Shown piece after piece: positions 29,504-40,557 of a stretch of 64,000 nucleotides of DNA. This DNA comes from Sulfurisoma sp. (GTDB taxonomy: Bacteria > Pseudomonadota > Gammaproteobacteria > Burkholderiales > Rhodocyclaceae), in NCBI GenBank assembly GCA_030691075.1, contig JAUYFI010000085.1:1-64000 (forward strand), written 5' to 3'. The translations under genes and the position numbers were made by a program. A model generated the notes under the pieces. That model was not told the DNA's origin. It searched no databases and saw nothing but the letters and a program-made list of their open reading frames with translations. Positions within the stretch are counted from its first letter, which is position 1; each line of letters begins with the position of its first letter.

Positions 29504-31810
29504 TCACGGAAATACTTCCCGTTGTTCCAGCGCCGGATAGTTCCCCCAGCGCAACTCGGGAAAGCGATGCGTCTGTTGCCCATCATCCGTGACGGTGATG
29601 CTGAACTGACCGGGCTGGGTGCCAAGCAAATCGCCTAACCGCATCTCGGGAAACGATCCCCGCGGGAAGACGAAGGCCTGCTCGAATAATTGATCGCCAT
29701 TGGGCAATGTCGTCCTGAGGTGCATTCCGACGGAGAACCCTCCCTGATTCAGCGCCAGCGCCACCGACTGGATGGGCACAACGCCCGCGCGCACGATCGC
29801 GATGACGTCGAATTCGGTATCGCCCAGGTCGATCAATTGCGGAGCGACGCCTGCGGCGAGGACTTGCGGACCCACTCGCCGGATCCCCGCCTGACTGCTT
29901 ACCGGCGTGGCCGGCGACGTGGCGCCTGTCGTGAGCTGAACATGGTTGCCGAATTCAACGTTCGGGAAACTGTGCGTCTGCTGGGCCACATCGGTGACGC
30001 TCATGTGAAACTGCGCGCTTGACGTCCCGAACAGGTCGCCCAGCACGGTGCCGCTCGGGAAGGTTCCTCGCGGGAAGGTGAGCGTCGTTTCGTACCGCTG
30101 ATCGCCGCTGTAGTAGGTTCCGGCGTAATTCATCGCGGTCGCGAATCCGCCGCCATTGCTCGCGGTCTGCACGGTCTGGATGGGTGCCGCGCCTGGGCGA
30201 ACCACCGCGAAGAGCCTGAAATCCGTGTCCGTCAGATCCACGGTAATCGGATCGAAACCGCCCATGATGACCTGCGGGCGGAGTCGGGCCACGCCGCTGA
30301 CGGCGATGGTGTCGGCGCTTACGGAGATGGTTTGCGTGGCGGAGGTGCGTGTTTGCCCGCTGGAATTTGTCGTCGTGAGTGTCACGACGTGAATTCCGGT
30401 GCTGGAGTAGGTGTGTGTCGGATGGGTTTCGGTCGATGTCTGACCGTCGCCAAAGTCCCACCGGTAGGTCAGCAGGACATCCCAACTGGATGAACTGGTG
30501 GAGTTGTTGGTGAAACTCACCGTCAGCGGAACGATCCCCGATGCGGGGGCGACCTGGAAGGACGCGGTGAGTGTCGGAACCTCCGCCATCACGGTGGCGG
30601 TTCCGGTCAGGGTGATGCCGCTCTCCGCATGGCTGCCGGTAATGACGACAGCCGAAGACACGGCGATCGAGCCGCGCGAGAGGATGCCGTTGGTGTCGAT
30701 GGAAATGATCGCCGGGTCGGAGGAACTCCACGTGGCCGGCACGTATCGCAAGCTTCCATCGCTGTAAGCCGCCGTTGCGCTGCACAACTGCAACGCCGCA
30801 ACGGTGGCACAGGACCCCGGAGGATCGCAGATGACGGGCGGAGGAATGCTCGCCGGGCACGCGATGGACAGTCCCGACAACGCCGCCGTGTCGGAAGACA
30901 GACTCACGCGGTAAATCGCACCCGGTCCGTCCTGCGTCCCGACGTTACCCTGATCGGTGACGTACAGCGCGTCATTGAGGAGGGTTACCCCCACGATTTG
31001 CACGAAGGGCGCTCCGCCGACGACGGCCGTCGGGATGCCGCCGCTGATGGGCAGACTCCAAACCGTGTTGGCCCCGCTGTCGGCGACGTAGATCGTGTTG
31101 TCACCCACGGCGATGCCCGTGATGTCGACGAAAGGCGAACCGACATGCAGCGTGGTGTAACTTCCGCCGCCAACGGGAAGCGACACGACCTGGGGAGGCG
31201 TCGTGCTGCAATTGCAGTTGCCGGGCTCACCCGAATCGGCGATGTAGAGCACACCGTTGTAATGGACGATGCTGTTGTAGTGTTCGACGTCGAACCAGCC
31301 GCCGTAGCGCGCGTTTCCGATCAGGGTCAGACCGCTGCCATCCAGGCCGAGACGATGGACGAGACCTTGCACTTCGTCGACCGTGTAAAGATAGCTGCCG
31401 TCCGTGGTGATGCCGCTGCCGTCCGTGATGGTCGGATATGCCGAACTGCTTGTGGTGGTCCACACCGCCGTCGGCGTTGCCGTTGCCGGGGCGAGCGGTA
31501 CGCGGAAAATCGCCGTGGCGGTGGACGGCCGGTCACCGTTGGGATCGATCCAGTACAGGGCATTTCCCGCCATGGTGAAATTCGCCGGGGCCACGCCGGT
31601 GTAAAGGACAGCCGCCGTCCCCCCGCCCGCCGGAACGGCAACCACGCTATCCCCGTCATTGAGATAGAGATAGGCGCCATCCCCGACGATGCGCCACGGA
31701 TTGCCCAGCGCGCTCGTCTGAACGACACTTGTCGCGGCCAACGAACCTGCCCCAAGGCCCGCCACCCATGCGATCACAACTGCCGCGAACCACTTCCCCA
31801 ACACGTTCAT
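29504..31810 (-). CDS. Secreted propeller/Ig/PKD protein with two C-terminal repeat domains
   Basis: A 768-residue secreted protein. The signal peptide is WFAAVVIAWVAGLGAGSLAA, and GGAGG precedes ATG 31810. The first 290 residues form a beta-propeller-like repeat array (SVVAVPAGGGTAAVLYTG, YLYTVDEVQGLVHRLGLDGS, TIYVADSGANTVWSLPISGG). A Big-2-type domain follows (ATWSSSDPAIISIDTNGILS), then a PKD domain (LTYRWDFGDGQTSTETHPTH). The protein ends with two copies of an approximately 115-residue domain I do not recognise, sharing FPRG-FP, LGDL-GT, VTD-QQTH-FP and GN. A surface or adhesive role is plausible. There is no sorting signal. Confidence 0.85.
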   Translation of the reverse strand: MNVLGKWFAAVVIAWVAGLGAGSLAATSVVQTSALGNPWRIVGDGAYLYLNDGDSVVAVPAGGGTAAVLYTGVAPANFTMAGNALYWIDPNGDRPSTATAIFRVPLAPATATPTAVWTTTSSSAYPTITDGSGITTDGSYLYTVDEVQGLVHRLGLDGSGLTLIGNARYGGWFDVEHYNSIVHYNGVLYIADSGEPGNCNCSTTPPQVVSLPVGGGSYTTLHVGSPFVDITGIAVGDNTIYVADSGANTVWSLPISGGIPTAVVGGAPFVQIVGVTLLNDALYVTDQGNVGTQDGPGAIYRVSLSSDTAALSGLSIACPASIPPPVICDPPGSCATVAALQLCSATAAYSDGSLRYVPATWSSSDPAIISIDTNGILSRGSIAVSSAVVITGSHAESGITLTGTATVMAEVPTLTASFQVAPASGIVPLTVSFTNNSTSSSSWDVLLTYRWDFGDGQTSTETHPTHTYSSTGIHVVTLTTTNSSGQTRTSATQTISVSADTIAVSGVARLRPQVIMGGFDPITVDLTDTDFRLFAVVRPGAAPIQTVQTASNGGGFATAMNYAGTYYSGDQRYETTLTFPRGTFPSGTVLGDLFGTSSAQFHMSVTDVAQQTHSFPNVEFGNHVQLTTGATSPATPVSSQAGIRRVGPQVLAAGVAPQLIDLGDTEFDVIAIVRAGVVPIQSVALALNQGGFSVGMHLRTTLPNGDQLFEQAFVFPRGSFPEMRLGDLLGTQPGQFSITVTDDGQQTHRFPELRWGNYPALEQREVFP

Positions 31811-31983
31811 GAAATCCTCCCATCCCTCCCCGCTACTTTCTGTGTAGCACATGCAATGTCAATATACAAGCCGGGTGCGGAAAGCCGGGGCCGCCGTGGC
31901 GGTGATGCCGACTTGCCCTGGCGCCCCCCCATCGGCAACTCCGGGTGTCTTGACCACTGGCTGTCGCGCCGGCTCTTCACCGA

Positions 31984-31989
31984 TATAAT
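31984..31989 (+). promoter_or_regulatory. Probable hemA promoter -10 box
   Basis: A perfect TATAAT lies 30 bases before the hemA ATG, with AAGGA in the leader at about 31998. TTGACC at 31950-31955 is too distant (28 bp) to be its partner, so the -35 region is weak. Confidence 0.4.
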
Positions 31990-32018
31990 CGAGCGGTAAG
32001 GACTTTTCGGCATCGCCC

Positions 32019-33272
32019 ATGCAGCTTTTCGCTCTCGGCATCAATCACCACACGGCGCCGCTCGCCATGCGCGAGCAGTTGGCGTTCGACCCCATGCGGC
32101 TGCAGCAGGCGCTGCACGATCTGCTGCGGGTCAAGCCGGTGCGCGAGGCGGCGATCCTGTCGACCTGCAACCGCACCGAGCTTTATTGCGCCGCCGACCA
32201 GGCCGCCGCCGCCGCCGACTGGCTGGCCGAGTACCATGCGCTTCCGCTTTCGAAGATCGAGCCCTACCTCTACACCCACCCGCAGAAGGACGCCGTGCGC
32301 CACATGTTTCGCGTCGCCTCGGGCCTTGATTCCATGGTGCTGGGCGAGCCGCAGATTCTCGGTCAGATGAAGCAGGCGGCGCGCGCCGCCGAGGAAGCCG
32401 GCACGCTCGGCGCGCTGCTGTCCAAGCTGTTTCAACGCACTTTTTCCGTGGCCAAGGAAGTGCGCTCGACCACCGCCATCGGCGCCAACATCGTCTCCAT
32501 GGCCGCCGCCTCGGTGCATCTGTCGGCGCGCATTTTCGAGAGTATCGCCGGGCAGAAGGTGCTGTTCATCGGTGCCGGCGAGATGATCGAGCTATGCGCC
32601 GCGCATTTCGCCGGCGAGAAGCCGAAACGGCTGACGGTGGCCAACCGCACGCTGGAGCGCGCGCAGGTGCTGGCCGAGCGCTTCGGCGGCGACGCCATGC
32701 GTCTCGACGAGCTGTCCGAACGACTGGCCGAATACGACATCGTCGTGTCCTGCACGGCGAGCCAGTTGCCCATCGTCGGTCTCGGCATGGTCGAGCGCGC
32801 GCTCAAGGCGCGGCGTCACCGGCCGATGGTGATGGTCGACCTGGCGGTGCCGCGCGACATCGAGGCCGAGGTCGGCGAGCTCGACGATGCCTTTCTCTAC
32901 ACCCTCGACGATCTCGGCCAGATCGTCGAGCAGGGCATGGAATCGCGCCAGGCCGCCGTGGTCGAGGCCGAGGCCATCATCGACGACCGCGTGCGGAATT
33001 TCCTGCACTGGATGGACACGCGCGAGGTGGTGCCGACCATCCGGGCGCTGCGCGACGCCGCCGAGCGCACGCGCCGCCACGAGGTCGAGCATGCGCTGAA
33101 AATGATCCACCGCGGCGACGATCCGGCCGCCGTGCTGGAGGCGCTGTCGCACGGCCTGACCAACAAGCTGGTGCATCCGCCGACGCAGGCGCTCAACCAG
33201 GCCGAGGGCGAGGAGCGCGCGGAAGTGGCGCGGCTGCTCTCCCGCATCTACCGCCTCCACTCCGAAAACTAG
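32019..33272 (+). CDS. hemA: Glutamyl-tRNA reductase
   Basis: A 417-residue enzyme that reduces glutamyl-tRNA to glutamate-1-semialdehyde, the first committed step of tetrapyrrole synthesis. [17 protein letters not shown] opens the catalytic domain, and [13 protein letters not shown] carries the catalytic cysteine (C50). [13 protein letters not shown] follows, with [15 protein letters not shown] as the NADPH site. The C-terminal helix mediates dimerisation. It is followed closely by prfA and prmC, a standard order in Proteobacteria. Confidence 0.97.
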   Translation: MQLFALGINHHTAPLAMREQLAFDPMRLQQALHDLLRVKPVREAAILSTCNRTELYCAADQAAAAADWLAEYHALPLSKIEPYLYTHPQKDAVRHMFRVASGLDSMVLGEPQILGQMKQAARAAEEAGTLGALLSKLFQRTFSVAKEVRSTTAIGANIVSMAAASVHLSARIFESIAGQKVLFIGAGEMIELCAAHFAGEKPKRLTVANRTLERAQVLAERFGGDAMRLDELSERLAEYDIVVSCTASQLPIVGLGMVERALKARRHRPMVMVDLAVPRDIEAEVGELDDAFLYTLDDLGQIVEQGMESRQAAVVEAEAIIDDRVRNFLHWMDTREVVPTIRALRDAAERTRRHEVEHALKMIHRGDDPAAVLEALSHGLTNKLVHPPTQALNQAEGEERAEVARLLSRIYRLHSEN

Positions 33273-33329
33273 CTTGCCTGCGCGGCCGCCGTCGCCATGA
33301 CGGGGCGGTCGCGCGGCTATTCCATTGCC

Positions 33330-34406
33330 ATGAAGCCATCCATCCGCGGCAAACTCGAACGACTCGGCGCACGCCTGGCCGAGGTCGACGGCCTGCTGGC
33401 CGAAGAGTCGGCTGCGCGCGACATGGACAGGTTCCGCAAGCTCTCGCGCGAGCGCGCGGAGATCGAGCCGGTCGCGGCGCTCTATCACCAATTTCTGCGG
33501 GCCGAGAGCGATCTCGCCGCGGCCGAGGGCTGGCTGGCCGACCCCGAGATGAAGGCCATGGCGCGGGAAGAAATCGCGGCGGCGCAGGCGCGGCTGCCGG
33601 CGATCGAGCTGGATCTTCAGAAGCTGCTGCTGCCGAAGGACCCCAACGACGAGAAGAACATCTTCCTCGAGATTCGTGCCGGTACCGGTGGCGACGAGTC
33701 GGCTTTGTTCGCCGGCGATCTGTTCCGCATGTACTCGCGCTACGCCGAGCGCCAGCGCTGGAAGGTCGAGGTGGTGTCGCGGCACGAGTCCGACCTCGGC
33801 GGCTATCGCGAGGTCATCTGCCGCGTCGAGGGACAGGGCGCCTACTCGAAACTCAAGTTCGAGTCGGGTGGCCACCGCGTCCAGCGCGTGCCGGCGACCG
33901 AGGCGCAGGGCCGCATCCACACCTCCGCCTGCACGGTGGCGGTGATGCCCGAGGCCGACGAGCTGGTCGCGATCCAGATCAACCCGGCCGACCTGCGCAT
34001 CGACACCTTCCGCGCCTCCGGCGCCGGCGGCCAGCACATCAACAAGACCGACTCGGCCGTGCGCATCACCCACACCCCGAGCGGGCTGGTGGTCGAGTGC
34101 CAGGACGACCGCTCGCAGCACCGCAACAAGGCGCAGGCGATGAGCGTGCTGGCGGCGCGCCTGGCCGACATGCAGGAGCGCGAGCGGGCGCAAAAAATCG
34201 CCTCGACGCGCAAGTCGCTGGTGGGCAGCGGCGACCGCTCCGAGCGCATCCGTACCTACAATTTCCCGCAGGGCCGCGTCACCGACCACCGCATCAACCT
34301 CACGCTCTACAAGCTGGCGATGGTGATGGACGGCGATCTCGACGAACTGATCGGCGCGCTGACGGCCGAGCATCAGGCCGAACTGCTCGCGGCGCTGGCC
34401 GAGTGA
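33330..34406 (+). CDS. prfA: Peptide chain release factor 1
   Basis: A 358-residue release factor that reads UAA and [22 protein letters not shown] contains the GGQ motif (residues 233-235), the substrate methylated by PrmC, encoded just downstream. The codon-recognition region contains [19 protein letters not shown]. The ATG at 33330 is used; an in-frame ATG 33 bases earlier adds 11 unlikely residues. The stop overlaps the prmC GTG by four bases. Confidence 0.97.
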   Translation: MKPSIRGKLERLGARLAEVDGLLAEESAARDMDRFRKLSRERAEIEPVAALYHQFLRAESDLAAAEGWLADPEMKAMAREEIAAAQARLPAIELDLQKLLLPKDPNDEKNIFLEIRAGTGGDESALFAGDLFRMYSRYAERQRWKVEVVSRHESDLGGYREVICRVEGQGAYSKLKFESGGHRVQRVPATEAQGRIHTSACTVAVMPEADELVAIQINPADLRIDTFRASGAGGQHINKTDSAVRITHTPSGLVVECQDDRSQHRNKAQAMSVLAARLADMQERERAQKIASTRKSLVGSGDRSERIRTYNFPQGRVTDHRINLTLYKLAMVMDGDLDELIGALTAEHQAELLAALAE

Positions 34407-35236
34407 GTTCCATCGCCGGCGCGCTGGCCGCGGCACGTCAAGTCATCCCCATCGCCGAGGCACGGCTGTTGCTGCGCCATGTGCTCGGCGCCGGCGCCGC
34501 GTGGCTGGAGGCGCACCGCGACGACGCGCTGGCGCGAGCGGATGCCGAAGCCTTCGCCGCGCTGGTCGAGCGCCGCGCCGGCGGCGAGCCGGTGGCCTAC
34601 CTGCTCGGCTTCCGCGAGTTCCACGGCCGCGAGTTTTCGGTGACGCCGGACGTACTGATCCCGCGGCCCGAGACCGAACTGCTGGTCGAGCTGGCGCGCG
34701 AGAAAGTTGAAAAAGTTGGCGCTGGCGAGACGGCGAATATTCTCGACCTCGGCACCGGCAGCGGCTGCGTGGCCATCACGCTGGCGCTGGAAATCCCCGG
34801 AGCCCGTGTCGCCGCCGCCGATATTTCCGCCGCGGCGCTGGCCGTCGCGCGCGCCAACGCGACATTGCTCGGCGCCGAGGTGAGCTTCGTCGAGAGCGAC
34901 TGGTTCTCCGGCTTCGCCGGCCGGCGCTTCGACGTCATTGTCTCCAACCCGCCCTATGTCGCCGCCGCCGACCCGCATCTGAGCGAGGGCGACCTGCGCT
35001 TCGAGCCGCCGTCGGCGCTGGCCTGCGGCGCCGACGGCCTCGACGCGATCCGCCGCATCGTTACCGACGCATCACGCTACCTCGAAGCGGGCGGCTGGCT
35101 GTTGCTCGAACACGGTTACGACCAGGCCGCCGTCCTGCGCGAACTGCTCGCCGCGGCCGGCTTTGCCGACATCGAGCAGCATCGCGACCTGGCCGGCATC
35201 GTGCGCGTTTCCGGTGGGCGATGGGCGGCCGCTTGA
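34403..35236 (+). CDS. prmC: Release factor glutamine methyltransferase
   Basis: A 277-residue HemK-family enzyme that methylates the GGQ glutamine of release factors. It shows [14 protein letters not shown], motif [20 protein letters not shown] and the catalytic NPPY (residues 182-185). It begins with GTG in a GTGA overlap with prfA. The linker just before motif [14 protein letters not shown], is encoded by a copy of the 27-bp repeat and is about four residues longer than in E. coli PrmC as I remember it. Confidence 0.95.
   Translation: MSSIAGALAAARQVIPIAEARLLLRHVLGAGAAWLEAHRDDALARADAEAFAALVERRAGGEPVAYLLGFREFHGREFSVTPDVLIPRPETELLVELAREKVEKVGAGETANILDLGTGSGCVAITLALEIPGARVAAADISAAALAVARANATLLGAEVSFVESDWFSGFAGRRFDVIVSNPPYVAAADPHLSEGDLRFEPPSALACGADGLDAIRRIVTDASRYLEAGGWLLLEHGYDQAAVLRELLAAAGFADIEQHRDLAGIVRVSGGRWAAA
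34708..34734 (-). repeat. 27-bp dispersed repeat, copy 5 (degenerate)
   Basis: It matches at 23 of 27 positions; the core reads GCCAGCGCCAACTTTTT on the minus strand. It lies in prmC and encodes KVGAGETAN on the plus strand, directly before SAM motif I. Confidence 0.62.
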
Positions 35237-35300
35237 CGAAACATCAGGATGCGATAAACTAATAGCCGACAATTTCAATCAACTATTAGGAGCAACCCCG

Positions 35301-35624
35301 ATGGACGTCAAAGAGAAGATTCACGAAACCGTGACCGGCAACCCCGTGGTGCTGTTCATGAAGGGCACGCCGCAGTTTCCGCAGTGCGGCTTTTCAGCCA
35401 AGGCCGTACAGATCCTCAAGGCCTGCGGCGTCGATACGTTCGCCACCGTCAATGTCCTGACCGAGCCCGAGATCCGCGCGGGCATCAAGGACTACGCCAA
35501 CTGGCCGACCATTCCGCAGCTGTTCATCAACGGCGAGTTCATCGGCGGCAGCGACATCATGATGGAAATGTACCAGGCCGGCGAATTGCAGCAGAAGCTG
35601 CAGGGCATCGCCAAGGCCGTCTGA
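35301..35624 (+). CDS. grxD: Monothiol glutaredoxin (Grx4 type)
   Basis: A 107-residue CGFS glutaredoxin (C29) that carries or delivers [2Fe-2S] clusters with glutathione. KGTPQFPQCGFSAKAV and WPTIPQLFINGEFIGGSDI are characteristic. AGGAG lies upstream of the ATG. It ends the hemA-prfA-prmC-grxD series, an arrangement common in Betaproteobacteria. Confidence 0.97.
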   Translation: MDVKEKIHETVTGNPVVLFMKGTPQFPQCGFSAKAVQILKACGVDTFATVNVLTEPEIRAGIKDYANWPTIPQLFINGEFIGGSDIMMEMYQAGELQQKLQGIAKAV

Positions 35625-35722
35625 TCGGCCTTTCCGGCGCCCGCCGCAGCCCGAGGGCGGGAGCGCATGAGGCAGCGTCCCGGCCTGTCGCGGACGGGGC
35701 CCCTCGATATGCCAAATGCGGT

Positions 35723-36499
35723 TTACCCTTTCAGTTCCGCCAGCAGCTTCGCGATCATGCGCTTGGCCTGGCCGAGGTAGCCGGCGCCGAAGAGGTTGTA
35801 GTGGTTGAGGACGTGGTAGAGGTTGTAGAGCGTCTTGCGTGTCTCATAACCCTCGGATAGCGGCCAGGCCTCGCGGTAGGCGGCCTGGAAGGAATCGGGG
35901 AAGCCGCCGAACAGTTCCGACATCGCGATGTCGGCTTCCCGGTCGCCGTAATGGCAGGCCGGATCAAAGACCACCGGCGTACTGTCGGGGAGCATCCCGG
36001 CGTTGCCGCCCCAGAGGTCGCCGTGCAGCAGGCTGGGCGCGGGGTGGCCGGCGACGAAGAAGGCGGCGACCTTTTCCGTCAGTTCCTCGCCGTCCTGCAA
36101 TGTCAGGCGATCCATGCCCTTGCCGCGGGCCAGCATCAATTGCGGCCGTAGCCGCCGCTCGGCGAAAAAGCGCGGCCAGCCGTCCATCCAGCCGTTCGCC
36201 TGCGGGCCGAGGCCGATGAAATTGTCGGTCGGCCAGCCGAATTGGGCTGCCGTGCTCCGATGCAGCGCGGCCAGTTGCCTGCCAAGCACCGCGCCGGCGG
36301 CGCGATCGAGCGGCCGCAATTCGAGGTACTCGAGTTCGAGAAAGGCCTGACCCCGCGCCGTCCCGCTGGCGCCGACTTTCGGCACGCGAACCAGCCCGCT
36401 GTCGCGCAGCGCGGCAAGTCCGGCGACCTCGGCCTCGAAGCGCGGCAGCGCGCCGGCCTCGGCGGTCTTGGTGAACAGGCGTTCGATGACGCGGCTCAG
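35723..36499 (-). CDS. Fructosamine kinase family protein, N-terminus not visible
   Basis: The frame encodes the FN3K/YniA kinase fold from RLFTKTAEAGALPRFEAE onward: SLLHGDLWGGNAG (catalytic loop), VVFDPACHYGDREADIAM, and a C-terminal helical part (LYNLYHVLNHYNLFGAGYLG). E. coli YniA has about 45 residues before the VKT strand; here no ATG, GTG or TTG lies in frame at the right place, and upstream the frame is shadow sequence inside the kinase gene. The coordinate 36499 is a CTG and only a guess. It is either truncated, frameshifted or started from a rare codon. It would phosphorylate glycated amines if active. Confidence 0.6.
   Translation of the reverse strand: MSRVIERLFTKTAEAGALPRFEAEVAGLAALRDSGLVRVPKVGASGTARGQAFLELEYLELRPLDRAAGAVLGRQLAALHRSTAAQFGWPTDNFIGLGPQANGWMDGWPRFFAERRLRPQLMLARGKGMDRLTLQDGEELTEKVAAFFVAGHPAPSLLHGDLWGGNAGMLPDSTPVVFDPACHYGDREADIAMSELFGGFPDSFQAAYREAWPLSEGYETRKTLYNLYHVLNHYNLFGAGYLGQAKRMIAKLLAELKG
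36357..36383 (+). repeat. 27-bp dispersed repeat, copy 6 (degenerate)
   Basis: It matches at 23 of 27 positions. It encodes VPKVGASGTARG in the fructosamine-kinase frame. The family naturally has VPKV at this point, so part of the match may be coincidental. Confidence 0.45.
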
Positions 36500-37833
36500 T
36501 TGGCGGCCGGCGAGGCCACCGAGGCCAGCCGCGAGTTGGCGAGCGACAGGCGCGAGGCCATGACCCGCAGGAAGGACTGGTAGAAGTGCATGCGGGTCGC
36601 GTCGGAGGCGTGGCGCAGCGCCTGGCCGGCGATGGTGACGACCCGCGCGGTGGTCTGGGCGACGACGTCGGCGCCGCGCACGTGATGGCCGCCGCCGACC
36701 ACGGCCATTTCGCCGAAGACCTCGCCCGGCGCCAGCACGTTCAGCATGCGTCCCTTCTTGATGACCCGCAGTTCGCCATCGAGCAGGAAGCAGAAGGAGT
36801 CGCCGTGCTCGCCGTCCTTCATCACCAGGGTTTCCGGGCCGACCTCGTCCCAGCGCGAGAAGCGCACCACTTCCCAGATCTCGACGTCGGAGAAGTCGTG
36901 GAAGAAGTCGATCGCGCGCAGCGACTCGAACTTCTCGGAATCGGGGAAGCGGCTCTGGCGCGAGGCCAGTTGCTGGTTGCGGAAGGACTGCGCCAGGTCG
37001 TGGGCGAACTCCTCCCAGTTGGCATAGCGGGCGTCGAGCTCCTTCTGCATGGCGCGGGCGACGATGGCGTCGAGGCTGGGGGGCAGGTCGGCGCGGAAGG
37101 TCGAGGGCGGCGGCGCGGCGGAGTTGCAGATCGCGTAGATCATGGCGAAGTTGTTGTTGGCGTTGAACGGCAGGCGGCCGGTCAGCAACTGGTACATGAC
37201 CACGCCGAGCGAGTAGATGTCGGTCTGGTGGGTGAGCGGCATTTCCCGCACCTGCTGCGGCGACATGTAGGCCGGCGAGCCGACGCCCGACACCTGGGTG
37301 CGGGTTTCGTCGCCGGCGCTCTGGATCGCCGCGCCGAAGTCGGAAATCTTGATGTCGCCGCCGCCACCGGTCCCGGTGTCGGCGGCAGCCAGCAGGATGT
37401 TGGCCGGCTTGATGTCGCGATGGGTGACGCCCATGCGGAAGGCGTAGTCCAGCGCCCGCGTGCACTTGAAGACGATCTCGACCAGGCGTTCGATCGGCAG
37501 CAGGTTGTCGGCGCGGCAGAATTGCTCGAGCGTGCCGCCGGGCACGTATTCCATCACGATATAGTTCAATTCGTCGCTGCCCGGCTCGGCCATCACGGCG
37601 TCGAAGATCTGCACGATGTGCGGATGAATCAGCTTGCCGGCGAGCGAGGCCTCGTTGATCAGCAGGTTGCGGTAGAGCTTGCCCTTCTCGCGGTCCTTGA
37701 GCACCTCGGGAAAGATCACCTTGATCGCCACCTCGCGGTCGGCGAAGGAGTCGTAACCGAGATAGACCGTGGAGGTCGCGCCCTCGCCGAGCTTGCCGCG
37801 AATCTCGTACTTGCCGATGCGCTCGATGCTCAT
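36496..37833 (-). CDS. Serine/threonine protein kinase with cyclic-nucleotide-binding domain (1)
   Basis: A 445-residue Hanks-type kinase. The glycine loop is KLGEGATSTVYLG, the ATP lysine is K38 (EVAIKVIF), the catalytic loop VTHRDIKPANILL (D140) and the metal site ISDFGAA (D165). A helical linker and a cyclic-nucleotide-binding domain follow at about residues 320-430 (GDSFCFLLDGELRVIKKG, APGEVFGEMAVVGG). There is no membrane helix or PASTA repeat, so it is cytosolic and may be switched by cAMP or c-di-GMP-like ligands. It is 7 bp after a paralogous kinase gene and downstream of argH. Confidence 0.93.
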   Translation of the reverse strand: MSIERIGKYEIRGKLGEGATSTVYLGYDSFADREVAIKVIFPEVLKDREKGKLYRNLLINEASLAGKLIHPHIVQIFDAVMAEPGSDELNYIVMEYVPGGTLEQFCRADNLLPIERLVEIVFKCTRALDYAFRMGVTHRDIKPANILLAAADTGTGGGGDIKISDFGAAIQSAGDETRTQVSGVGSPAYMSPQQVREMPLTHQTDIYSLGVVMYQLLTGRLPFNANNNFAMIYAICNSAAPPPSTFRADLPPSLDAIVARAMQKELDARYANWEEFAHDLAQSFRNQQLASRQSRFPDSEKFESLRAIDFFHDFSDVEIWEVVRFSRWDEVGPETLVMKDGEHGDSFCFLLDGELRVIKKGRMLNVLAPGEVFGEMAVVGGGHHVRGADVVAQTTARVVTIAGQALRHASDATRMHFYQSFLRVMASRLSLANSRLASVASPAAN

Positions 37834-37840
37834 GCGCCGG

Positions 37841-39123
<1,283 letters not shown>

Positions 39124-39124
<1 letters not shown>

Positions 39125-40518
39125 CACGGACTTTCGCGCAGCCGCGCGATGGCGGCCCTGACCTGCGCCGGCGCGGTGCCGCCGATGTGGTCGCGCGCCG
39201 CGAGCGAGCCTTCGACGGTGAGCACGGTGAAAACGTCCTCGCCGATCAGCTTTGAAAAGGCCTGCAGGTCGGCCAGCGCCAGGTCGGCCAGATCGCAGCC
39301 GCGCATCGAAGCGGCCTGCACCGCGCGCGCCACCGCCTCGTGGGCGTCGCGGAAGGGCAGGCCCTTCTTCACCAGATAGTCGGCGAGGTCGGTGGCGGTG
39401 GCGAAACCCTGCTTCAGCGCGGCGCGCATCGCCTCGGGCTTGACCTCGATGCCCGGCACCATCTCGGCGAACACGCGCAGGGTGTCGATGATCGTGTCGG
39501 CGGTGTCGAACAGCGGCTCCTTGTCTTCCTGGTTGTCCTTGTTGTAGGCCAGCGGCTGGCCCTTCATCAGCGTCAACAGGCTCATCAGGTGGCCGAAGAC
39601 GCGACCGCTCTTGCCGCGCGCCAGTTCCGGCACGTCCGGGTTCTTCTTCTGCGGCATGATCGACGAGCCGGTGGTGAACCGGTCGGCCAGGTCGATGAAG
39701 CCCACGCGCGGGTTCATCCAGAGGATCAGCTCCTCCGACAACCGCGACAGGTGCATCATGATCAGCGCGGCGGCGGCGGTGAATTCGATGGCGAAGTCGC
39801 GGTCCGACACGGCGTCGAGCGAGTTCTCGCACACCGCCTCGAATCCGAGTTCCCGCGCCACGAACTCGCGGTCGATGGGGAAGGTGGTGCCGGCCAGCGC
39901 GGCGGCGCCCAGCGGCAGGCGGTTGATTCGACGGCGGGCGTCGCGCATGCGCTCGCGGTCGCGCCGCATCATCTCGACGTAGGCCAGCAGGTGGTGGCCG
40001 AAGGTGATCGGCTGCGCCACCTGCAGGTGGGTGAAGCCGGGCAGGGGCGTTTCGGCGTGCGCTTCGGCCATGTCGATCAGCGCGCGAATGAAGTCGGCCA
40101 GCAGGCCGTCGACGATGTCGACGGTGTCGCGCAGCCACAGGCGGATGTCGGTGGCGACCTGGTCGTTGCGCGAGCGACCGGTGTGCAGCCGCTTGCCGGC
40201 GTCGCCGACCAGCGCGGTGAGACGCTTCTCGATGTTGAGATGCACGTCCTCGTCGTCGAGATTCCAGTTGAATGAACCCGCGTCGATCTCGCCCTGGATC
40301 TGGGCCAGGCCGCGCTCGATGGCGGCGAAATCCTGGGCGGCGATGATGCCCTGTTTCGCCAGCATCCGGGCATGGGCGAGCGAGCCGCGAATGTCCTGCG
40401 GCGCCATGCGGCGATCGAAGAACACCGAGGCCGTGTAGCGCTTGACCAGGTCGGAGACGGGCTCGGTGAAACGTCCCGACCAAGTTTGCGCAGTGGACGT
40501 GGCGGCGGAGTCTGACAT
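39124..40518 (-). CDS. argH: Argininosuccinate lyase
   Basis: A 464-residue enzyme of the fumarase/aspartase superfamily that splits argininosuccinate into arginine and fumarate. The signature loop [18 protein letters not shown] is intact. [20 protein letters not shown] and [19 protein letters not shown] are family-typical. It is divergent from the LytS/AlgR pair, matching the argH-algZ-algR order of many Beta- and Gammaproteobacteria, and overlaps the downstream kinase gene. Confidence 0.97.
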
Positions 40519-40557
40519 AATGAAAATTCCGGAAATTCAGAGGGTTTCTGAGACTTT

